Translations under genes and position numbers: made by a program
Assembly: GCF_028747985.1 (NCBI RefSeq)
Contig: NZ_CP118108.1
Location: 997,501-1,061,500 of the forward strand
Origin: Paenibacillus urinalis
GTDB taxonomy: Bacteria > Bacillota > Bacilli > Paenibacillales > Paenibacillaceae
Direction: 5' to 3'
Length of the DNA: 64,000 nt
In this document: one piece after another, positions 52,887 to 60,427 of the stretch
Layout of the letters: every line of letters starts with the position of its first letter
Position numbering within the stretch: the stretch's first letter is position 1
The notes under the pieces: generated by a model
The model's input: the letters and a program-made list of their open reading frames with translations, nothing else
Database searches by the model: none
What the model was told of the DNA's origin: nothing

Positions 52887-55180
52887 CGCACACTAGCTGG
52901 CGGATCCGCTTTCTTCATCATTAGCGGTATTGCGGTGCTCTTGCGATATTGTCCTGGCGTTAGCCCGGTTTCCTTCTTGAATTTACGGATAAAGTTCGGT
53001 GTATCCAGATAACCGACCTCCTGAATGAGATCCTTCAGCGGTGTATCGGTTGTCTTCAGCTGATGGATCATTCGATCGAGCCGTTTCTGCCAAATGTACT
53101 GAACGAAATTGATGCCTGTCTTGTCCTTGAATGAACGGCTGACATGGGATGGTGAGATTTCAAATTCACAGGAAATCGTATCCAGGCTCAAGTTGTGATC
53201 TGTAAAGTGAGTATCGATATACTCAATAATTCGGTCAATTAAGGACTGTTCTTCCTGTTTCGAATCCTGTTCCACCTCGGTACAGACCTGGGAGGCAAGA
53301 GAGAGCAGAACAGATTCCAGCTCCTTAAGTGAGCTGCTGAATACCATGCCTGGTGCGATTCTTTGCAGCATATGATGCTCTCCGAGTTCAGTAGCGGTCT
53401 TTAATATGGTGTTCAATAGATCAAAGCTGATGCAGCGAACGAGAAGGGCTGGCAGCTTGGAAGTCGTAAGACTGTCCACTGACGAGCGGATCATCTGGGA
53501 AGCAATCTCATAGTTGCCCTGCTTAAGGCTCTGTGTGAGCTTGAGCTGAACATGATTCGGTATCCAGAAGGAATGACTTGGTGTCTTCGACAAGTCTGCA
53601 AACAGCGCTACAGACCCGAATTCCCCTGGAACGAGTAGATCAAAGGCAGAGCAAGCCTCGATATAAGATTGATTCAGCTCATGAAGATGATGGTAACAGC
53701 TGCCTGTACCGATCATAGGTGTTATGGCAAATGTATTCATCAGCATGCTGCGTATTTGTTCAGTAATCTGCTTCATTTGCGCCAGTTCATCCAGTGCTTC
53801 GACGGTATCAAAATTAATAATAATAGCGAATTGATCCAGCTGCGTCAGTTCTACTCCATAACCCGTTGCCTGCAGCTCGGGCAGTTCAAAGCGAGCCAGG
53901 TGATGAATAATACGGCTGCGATGATCCATATTAGAGGGCTTAGCTTCATTCCAGCCGATAACCATCACGAACAGACTTTGTTTATTTAGATTAAGATCAA
54001 ACAGCTGCGTAAGTTCAGGAGACAGATGCTCGGTATTTCCAACCTTTATGAGTGTGGACAGATAGTGATTCCGGGCAAAAGGCTCCTGGATATCCATGCG
54101 GGAGCTGTAATCCTGCAGGGCAGAGCGAATCCGTTCCAGCTCGTTACGGTAGCTGTGCTTTCCATTATTCTGAGTCTCAGGATAACGTGAGGATGCGAAT
54201 TCGACCAGCGACGAGATCGGACGATACTGCATTCGTGCCAGAACAAGCGCGATGACAGCTCCGATTAGCAGCACGAGCGCACTGATCATAATCATGACGC
54301 TGCGGACATCGATCACACTGCTGAAGAACTGGGAGCTCGGCATGACCGTCATATAAGTCCATCCATTGGATTCGGATTGAACGGATACAATGGAATGCTC
54401 TTTTCCATCCAGTGTTTGTTCATGGATGCCTGGAGCCGTTTCTTTAAACAAGATTTGTGAAGCTTCCTGGCTCAGGGTATCACCTTGACGATTCGCAGCC
54501 AGTACTTGGCCTTCTGCATCCAGAACGAAGGTGAGACCTTGATAGTTGCCAAGGATCGAGTCGATCAGATTCGTTATCTCTGCCTCCTTAATGAAGTACA
54601 TAACGGTGGCATGAGGATTAAGACTGTTGGGTGTAATCGGAATGAGAAAGGCCAGCTTGCGATCCTGCACACCTCCGATCCTGGTTACCAGGTCAGCAGG
54701 TCTTACCGTCGGATGCTTCACTTCATTCAGATCACGATACAAGGACGGCTTGTCCCAGCTTGCAAAGCTGAAGTTGTCTGCAAATACTTCAAAGTCAGTC
54801 AGACCCTTGCTGGAGTATATGCGTTTGTCGTTGTGGAAGTATAAATGAATTTCATCAATCATGGAACTGGTCGCCTTGTATTGATCCAGAGCGCGAATCG
54901 CTTCCGGGCTGGTACGTGTATTGTTCACACGATAAGACGAGAGCCGATCGTCATAAGAGATCCGTGAAGCAATGTCACTGAGCTCTTTCATTCGGCCATC
55001 AATGGTTACTTTCGTTTGAGAGAGTTGGGCAAGACGAGAGCTTTCAATTTCAGTACGGAGGGTTTCTACAGCATTTTCATAAATAAACACAGTCATGAGT
55101 ACGAGAGGGATTAACAGAATGAACAGATAGGACAGGATGTACTTCAGAAACAGCTTGGATTTGAAATAGTCCATTCTCAA
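52850..55180 (-). CDS. Membrane sensor-regulator: Cache domain fused to AraC DNA-binding domain
   Basis: A 776-residue protein combining sensing and DNA binding. Helix one (LFLKYILSYLFILLIPLVLM) and helix two (near 295-315, MIMISALVLLIGAVIALVLA) flank an extracytoplasmic domain of about 265 residues with Cache-like features. A cytosolic stretch of about 350 residues leads to a C-terminal double helix-turn-helix of AraC type (LDTISCEFEISPSHVSRSF and LKDLIQEVGYLDTPNFIRKF followed by KKETGLTPGQYRK). Such proteins in Paenibacillus commonly sit beside Lpl-type importers and are thought to sense extracellular sugar and activate the locus. The start may be TTG 55180 (12 bases after AGGAGG) or ATG 55174. 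It lies between, and opposite to, the importer and the hydrolase operon. Confidence 0.9.
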   Translation of the reverse strand: MRMDYFKSKLFLKYILSYLFILLIPLVLMTVFIYENAVETLRTEIESSRLAQLSQTKVTIDGRMKELSDIASRISYDDRLSSYRVNNTRTSPEAIRALDQYKATSSMIDEIHLYFHNDKRIYSSKGLTDFEVFADNFSFASWDKPSLYRDLNEVKHPTVRPADLVTRIGGVQDRKLAFLIPITPNSLNPHATVMYFIKEAEITNLIDSILGNYQGLTFVLDAEGQVLAANRQGDTLSQEASQILFKETAPGIHEQTLDGKEHSIVSVQSESNGWTYMTVMPSSQFFSSVIDVRSVMIMISALVLLIGAVIALVLARMQYRPISSLVEFASSRYPETQNNGKHSYRNELERIRSALQDYSSRMDIQEPFARNHYLSTLIKVGNTEHLSPELTQLFDLNLNKQSLFVMVIGWNEAKPSNMDHRSRIIHHLARFELPELQATGYGVELTQLDQFAIIINFDTVEALDELAQMKQITEQIRSMLMNTFAITPMIGTGSCYHHLHELNQSYIEACSAFDLLVPGEFGSVALFADLSKTPSHSFWIPNHVQLKLTQSLKQGNYEIASQMIRSSVDSLTTSKLPALLVRCISFDLLNTILKTATELGEHHMLQRIAPGMVFSSSLKELESVLLSLASQVCTEVEQDSKQEEQSLIDRIIEYIDTHFTDHNLSLDTISCEFEISPSHVSRSFKDKTGINFVQYIWQKRLDRMIHQLKTTDTPLKDLIQEVGYLDTPNFIRKFKKETGLTPGQYRKSTAIPLMMKKADPPASVRKKPTSVNYGLS

Positions 55181-55283
55181 GGTGAAATGCCGCCTCCTTT
55201 TCCTATGAAATGGTCATTTCTTATACATGATAGCAATAAAAAAAAGATTTGGACATACAAATCTCGCTAAATAGGAGGAATAC

Positions 55284-56675
55284 ATGATGAGTCAAGATCA
55301 GACGCAGACAGAAGCTTCACCTGCCGTAGAGCAGGGCGTTCATAATTACAGCAGCGAGGATAAGTGGGTCAAGCCTGAAGATCCGTTATTGCTGGAACGT
55401 TTGGAATGGTTCAAGGATCAGAAGCTCGGACTGATGATGCACTGGGGTCCTTATTCTCAGATTGGCATTGTGGAGTCTTGGGCTCTTAGTGATGAGGATG
55501 CAGATTGGTCTCGTGCCGATATTGATTGGGATATTGACGGTGAAGAGATGAAACGGGAGTATTTCGAACTGAACAAAACCTTCAACCCGATTCGTTTTGA
55601 ACCAGAGAAATGGGCAGAGCTGGCCGCAAATAATGGATTTAAATATTTGAACTTTACAACGAAGCATCATGATGGGTTCTGTATGTGGAATACCCGTACA
55701 ACCGAATATCGGATTACTGGGAGAGATTGTCCCTTCTCAAGGCATCAGTATGCGGATATTACCAAGCATCTATTTGAGGCATTCCGTGCGCGAGGGCTTG
55801 GAATCTCGGCTTATTTCTCCAAGGCAGACTGGCATTCTCCTTATTATTGGACGGAAGGCATGGAGAGAGGCATCAAGACATCCCGTGGTCCGAGCTATAA
55901 CCCCAAGGAGTACCCTTGGCTATGGGAGGAATTTGTACAGTTTACGCATGAGCAGATTATGGAGCTGATGACAGACTACGGACGAATCGATGTTCTATGG
56001 CTGGATGCCGGATGGGTTAACGATTACAGGGTTCAAAATATCCGCATCGGCGAAGTGGTGGAGAAGGCCCGTCAATTACAGCCTTGGCTACTATCTGCAG
56101 ATCGAACGGTGGGGGGACCATACGAGAACCTGATCACACCAGAGCAGACGATGCCGGAACGTGCACTTCATGTGCCTTGGGAGAGCTGTATAACGATGGG
56201 AACCTCCTTTTCTTACCGCTACGACGATGACTACAAAACCGTACGGCAGCTGATTCATATGCTGATTGAGATTGTTGCAAAGGGAGGAAATCTGGCTCTG
56301 AATGTCGGACCTCAGCCAGACGGCCGATTGTCCAGAACAGCCATCTCCCGGATTGAGGGCATGGGGACATGGCTGAAGGCTTACGGCGAATCCATATATG
56401 GAACAAGGGTCTGTGAGCCCTATTCGATCGGTAATATTCATTTTACGCAAAAAAATGAGCAGACCTATGCTTTTTATCTCTATGAGGATGAGAAACAGGA
56501 GGTTAAACCCACGGTGGTGCTGCCACTAAATAATCAGGATGTTGCCCGGGTTGATCTGGTGGCGGGAGCTGAGGAGATCCAGTTTACGAAGACAGGGGAA
56601 GGGATTGAAGTTGAATTGCCGGAAGGCGAGCTGACCGGTGCCGCACCGATCGCTCATGTATTCAGAATCTCATAA
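55284..56675 (+). CDS. GH29 alpha-L-fucosidase (first copy)
   Basis: A 463-residue retaining alpha-L-fucosidase. The N-terminal barrel has LGLMMHWGPYSQIGIVESWA, FTTKHHDGFCMWNT and the nucleophile D241 in DVLWLDAGWV; GGNLALNVGPQPDGRL follows. The first 30 residues are polar and contain no signal peptide. ATG 55284 follows AGGAGG and a second ATG follows directly. It starts a run of six genes with gaps of 73 bp or less, so it heads the operon. It removes terminal alpha-fucose, probably in the cytosol from imported glycans. Confidence 0.93.
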   Translation: MMSQDQTQTEASPAVEQGVHNYSSEDKWVKPEDPLLLERLEWFKDQKLGLMMHWGPYSQIGIVESWALSDEDADWSRADIDWDIDGEEMKREYFELNKTFNPIRFEPEKWAELAANNGFKYLNFTTKHHDGFCMWNTRTTEYRITGRDCPFSRHQYADITKHLFEAFRARGLGISAYFSKADWHSPYYWTEGMERGIKTSRGPSYNPKEYPWLWEEFVQFTHEQIMELMTDYGRIDVLWLDAGWVNDYRVQNIRIGEVVEKARQLQPWLLSADRTVGGPYENLITPEQTMPERALHVPWESCITMGTSFSYRYDDDYKTVRQLIHMLIEIVAKGGNLALNVGPQPDGRLSRTAISRIEGMGTWLKAYGESIYGTRVCEPYSIGNIHFTQKNEQTYAFYLYEDEKQEVKPTVVLPLNNQDVARVDLVAGAEEIQFTKTGEGIEVELPEGELTGAAPIAHVFRIS

Positions 56676-56695
56676 ATCGAGAGGTGCAGATCCAT

Positions 56696-57982
56696 ATGCA
56701 GAAGTGGTTTGAGGATGCGAAGCTGGGAATCTTTATTCACTATGGAATTTATGCGGTAGACGGAGTTGCGGAATCGTGGTCCTTTTATAACGGACGAATG
56801 ACTTACGACGACTATATGAAGCAGCTGGACGGCTTTACAGCCTCCCAGTTTAATGCCGAGGCTTGGGCTGATCTCATCGAACAATCGGGAGCGAAGTATG
56901 CGGTGCTCACTACTAAGCATCATGATGGTGTAGCCCTGTGGGACACACAGTACAGTGACCTCAATACGGTGAAGAGCACGCCTGCGCATCGCGACATTGT
57001 AAGGGAATATTCGGATGCCATTACGGCCAAGGGACTAAAGCTAGGACTCTACTATTCGCTGATCGACTGGTCTCATCCGGATTATCCAAGTGTATATGAA
57101 GGGGGCAAGGTGCCAGAGGACAAGGCTTCTGTGAATAAGTATTCTTATCCGGTAAACGGAATTCAGGACGAGGCGAAGTGGAGCCAATTTCTTGAGTTCA
57201 ACAATCATCAGCTTGAAGAGCTGCTTACCGGATATGGCCAGGTAGACCTGCTGTGGTTTGACGGGGATTGGGAACGGAGTGCGGAGCAGTGGAATCTTCC
57301 TGCATTCAAGCATTACCTGAAATCCCTGCAGCCCGATGTCATTATCAATTCACGCCTTGCGGGACACGGAGATTATAAGACTCCGGAGCAAGGGCTGCCG
57401 ATTACGCGTCCGGAAGGACCGTGGGAATTCTGTACGACGATCAATACCTCCTGGGGTTATGTGCCGACGGATCAGCATTACAAATCACTGCATCAGATTG
57501 TCCGTATGTTCTGCGACTGTATCTCGATGGGCGGTAATATGCTGCTGGGTATTGGACCAAGAGAAGACGGTAACATTGACGACAGACAGGAAGCTATTTT
57601 GCTCGGGCTTGGGAAGTGGATCAGAGCTCATGAGGAAGCAGTATACGGGACAAGGGAAGGAATTATGAGCCGTTACTACGGTGAAGGGAGTACGCTCTCC
57701 GCAGATCGTAAGACGCTTTACTTATTTGTGCATGGAGATCCGAAGGGCAGTATTTGTCTCAAAGGGCTGTGTAACAAAATTAAGAAGGCATCGGTGCTCC
57801 ATTCGGGCAAGGAGCTGACGTACGAAATTCATGGCGGAGTTCCGTGGTTTCAAATTCCGGGTACAACCTGGATTCATCTGACACATGAGGATACGCATGA
57901 GCTGACTACCGTCGTCAAGCTGGAGTTCGATGAAGAAGTTGAAATGTACGGCGGTTCTGGTGCGGTGGTCACTCATAACTAA
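56696..57982 (+). CDS. GH29 alpha-L-fucosidase (second copy)
   Basis: A 428-residue GH29 enzyme, clearly related to but quite different from the previous one. It shows LGIFIHYGIYAVDGVAESWS, LTTKHHDGVALWDT and the nucleophile D189 in DLLWFDGDWE, then GGNMLLGIGPREDGN. The acid/base region differs from the first copy (PEGPWEFCTTINTSWGY), which may reflect a different linkage preference such as alpha-1,3/4 against alpha-1,2/6; this is inference. ATG 56696 follows GAGAGGTG at 56679-56686; a GTG at 56684 overlaps that site. No signal peptide. Confidence 0.92.
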   Translation: MQKWFEDAKLGIFIHYGIYAVDGVAESWSFYNGRMTYDDYMKQLDGFTASQFNAEAWADLIEQSGAKYAVLTTKHHDGVALWDTQYSDLNTVKSTPAHRDIVREYSDAITAKGLKLGLYYSLIDWSHPDYPSVYEGGKVPEDKASVNKYSYPVNGIQDEAKWSQFLEFNNHQLEELLTGYGQVDLLWFDGDWERSAEQWNLPAFKHYLKSLQPDVIINSRLAGHGDYKTPEQGLPITRPEGPWEFCTTINTSWGYVPTDQHYKSLHQIVRMFCDCISMGGNMLLGIGPREDGNIDDRQEAILLGLGKWIRAHEEAVYGTREGIMSRYYGEGSTLSADRKTLYLFVHGDPKGSICLKGLCNKIKKASVLHSGKELTYEIHGGVPWFQIPGTTWIHLTHEDTHELTTVVKLEFDEEVEMYGGSGAVVTHN

Positions 57983-58055
57983 ATGGGTGAGCGGTACTAG
58001 GGCTGCATGGTTAAGATACCTCACGATACGGTCGAGAAAGGAGCTTTATACTTTC

Positions 58056-59393
58056 ATGGATTCTTTTCAACTACCAAGCATACACATTCCAAAAATTCCG
58101 CTGCCTGAAGTTATCCAGCAGGTGCTGGGTGAGGCGGAGCAGGCGCTCTCCCACAGGCCCAAGCTCTCCAGGCTGTTTCGAAATTGTTTCCCGAATACAT
58201 TGGAGACAACGGTCAAGCTGATGGATGACGGGACGACATTTGTTATAACGGGAGACATACCGGCATCATGGCTTCGGGATTCAGTCGAACAGGTCATTCA
58301 TTATGTACCCTTCGCGAAGGAGGATGCCGATCTTCGAAGAATAATAAGCGGTCTCATTAAGAAGCATGTCGAGTATATTCATCTGGACCCATATGCCAAT
58401 GCATTTAATGAATCAGCAAGCGATTGGCATTGGAACACAGCTGACGTAACCGAAATGTCCCCATGGGTGTGGGAACGCAAATTCGAGATTGATTCACTCT
58501 GCTTCCCGATGCGTCTTGCCTATCGTTATTGGCAAGAGACAGGAGATACGGCGGTCTATAATGCTGAGTTCAAGTCGGCGATGCGGATTATATATGATCT
58601 CTTCCGGACCGAGCAGCATCATGAAGCGAGATCTCCCTATCGATTCATGCGTCATAACGGGATATCTGAAGATACGCTCGCAAATGAGGGACTCGGTATG
58701 CCGGTCAACTATACAGGGATGGTATGGTCTGGATTCCGCTCCAGTGATGATGCCTGTGATTTTCACTATAACATTCCCGGAAATATGTTTGCGGTTGTGG
58801 TGCTCCGCTATATGCAGGAAATGGCAGAACGGATTTACAGGGATAATCATTTTGTACAGGAGCTCAAACAGCTGGAAGCCGAAATTGACCGCGGCATTTC
58901 TCTATACGGTATTTACCGCCATCCGGAATTCGGCCCGATCTACGCCTATGAGACAGACGGATACGGGAACTACTGTCTGATGGATGATGCAGGCACACCG
59001 GGGCTCTTATCTATCCCTTATCTTGGATACTGCACTGCAGATGATCGGATTTATCAGAATACACGCCGGTTCGCCCTCTCTAAGGAGAACCCGTTCTATT
59101 ATGAAGGGAGTCATGCACGGGGGATAGGAAGCCCGCATACGCCAGACCGATTTATTTGGCATATGGCGCTGTCTATGCAGGGAATCACTGCGGGGTCTGC
59201 TGAAGAGAAGCTGACCCTTATACAAATGCTGGAAGCAACAGATGCGGATACGGGATATATGCACGAAGGCTTTCATGCCGATGATCCGCACAATTATACG
59301 AGATCCTGGTTCGCCTGGTCGAACAGTCTGTTCTCACAATTTATCTATCAGGCCTGGCAGGATGGAATTTTGGATGAGGAGGGGACATCATGA
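58056..59393 (+). CDS. GH125 exo-alpha-1,6-mannosidase
   Basis: A 445-residue metal-independent inverting alpha-mannosidase. Family 125 features are FVITGDIPASWLRDSVEQV, LDPYANAFNESASDWHWNTA, VWERKFEIDSLCFPMRLAYRYW and GMVWSGFRSSDDACDFHYNIPGN (shown here in parts), and near the end HEGFHADDPHNYTRSWFAWS. These enzymes remove alpha-1,6-linked mannose, as found in N-glycan cores and high-mannose structures. ATG 58056 has AAGGAG 12 bases upstream. The frame from 57930 overlaps the GH29 gene and is not coding before 58056. Its TGA overlaps the next ATG by four bases. Confidence 0.94.
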   Translation: MDSFQLPSIHIPKIPLPEVIQQVLGEAEQALSHRPKLSRLFRNCFPNTLETTVKLMDDGTTFVITGDIPASWLRDSVEQVIHYVPFAKEDADLRRIISGLIKKHVEYIHLDPYANAFNESASDWHWNTADVTEMSPWVWERKFEIDSLCFPMRLAYRYWQETGDTAVYNAEFKSAMRIIYDLFRTEQHHEARSPYRFMRHNGISEDTLANEGLGMPVNYTGMVWSGFRSSDDACDFHYNIPGNMFAVVVLRYMQEMAERIYRDNHFVQELKQLEAEIDRGISLYGIYRHPEFGPIYAYETDGYGNYCLMDDAGTPGLLSIPYLGYCTADDRIYQNTRRFALSKENPFYYEGSHARGIGSPHTPDRFIWHMALSMQGITAGSAEEKLTLIQMLEATDADTGYMHEGFHADDPHNYTRSWFAWSNSLFSQFIYQAWQDGILDEEGTS

Positions 59394-60427
59394 GCCTAAG
59401 CGGGGTACCTGTCCCTCAGATCGGAGCGTATGAACCGAAGCATTATATTTGCCAGCGTGCGAAGGGGGAGGCAACACTTGACGGAAGACTCGACAAGCCA
59501 TTCTGGGACAGAGCAGCGTGGACGGATAAGTTTGTCGATATTGAAGGCGATATCCGTCCCCAGCCAAGGCAAGATACACGAGTGAAGATGCTATGGGACG
59601 ATGACTATTTTTATGTAGGGGCTGAGCTCTGGGAGGACAGCATCTGGGCTACGCTGACAGAACGTGACTCGGTGATCTTCTATGACAATGACTTCGAGAT
59701 TTTTATTGATCCGGATGGAGACAGTCACGGGTACTATGAGTTTGAGATCAATGCTCTGAATACGGTGTGGGATTTGCTCCTTATCAAGCCTTATCGAGAC
59801 GGTGGCCCTCCACTGGACAGTTGGGACATGAAAGGGCTGAAAACTGCGGTGCATATTGACGGCCAGCTCAATAATCCGGAGGCAGTTAACCGCAAATGGT
59901 CTGTTGAAGTGGCTATACCTTGGACCAGTCTGAAGGAATGTGCGAAGGAACACCGCGCTCCGCTGCCAGGTGAGTTCTGGAGAGTAAATTTCTCCAGGGT
60001 GGAGTGGAAGACAGAGGTTGTTGATGGAGCTTACCGCAAAGTGATTCATCCGGATACGGGCAAGCCTTACCCGGAGGATAACTGGGTCTGGTCCCCTATG
60101 GGACTGATCAATATGCATTATCCTGAGCTGTGGGGATATGTCGTATTTGCAGATGATGAGGGTCCAGATGCGTTCTGTATCTCTGAGGATGAACGAATAA
60201 AGTGGGAGCTGAGAAAGCTCTACTACCTGCAGCGTAATTTCGCAGAACAGACGGGGAGCTATACGGAGGATTTAACACGGCTTGGCTGGTCCTCGGAGCT
60301 GGTGATCGATCCAGAGGTTTATGCAGGGGAGCGTTTGTTCCAAATTACGACTGCGGCAGCAGACGGAAGCGGCACGTGGATTATTCGTGAGGACGGTAAA
60401 CTGTGGAAGGAGAGTTATCGGATATGA
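59390..60427 (+). CDS. CBM9-like carbohydrate-binding protein, cytosolic
   Basis: A 345-residue protein whose body is a family-9-like carbohydrate-binding (DOMON-type) beta-sandwich: EATLDGRLDKPFWDRAAWTD, VKMLWDDDYFYVGAELWEDS, FYDNDFEIFIDPDGDSHGYY, FEINALNTVWDLLL, WSVEVAIPWTSLKECA and WRVNFSRVEWKTEV. This fold usually occurs on secreted proteins, but no signal peptide is present here. The C-terminal 80 residues are not recognised. It overlaps genes on both sides by four bases (ATGA), so the product is probably made together with GH125 and the transglutaminase-like protein. The role may be glycan binding or a lyase/epimerase-like activity; not established. Confidence 0.85.
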   Translation: MSLSGVPVPQIGAYEPKHYICQRAKGEATLDGRLDKPFWDRAAWTDKFVDIEGDIRPQPRQDTRVKMLWDDDYFYVGAELWEDSIWATLTERDSVIFYDNDFEIFIDPDGDSHGYYEFEINALNTVWDLLLIKPYRDGGPPLDSWDMKGLKTAVHIDGQLNNPEAVNRKWSVEVAIPWTSLKECAKEHRAPLPGEFWRVNFSRVEWKTEVVDGAYRKVIHPDTGKPYPEDNWVWSPMGLINMHYPELWGYVVFADDEGPDAFCISEDERIKWELRKLYYLQRNFAEQTGSYTEDLTRLGWSSELVIDPEVYAGERLFQITTAAADGSGTWIIREDGKLWKESYRI

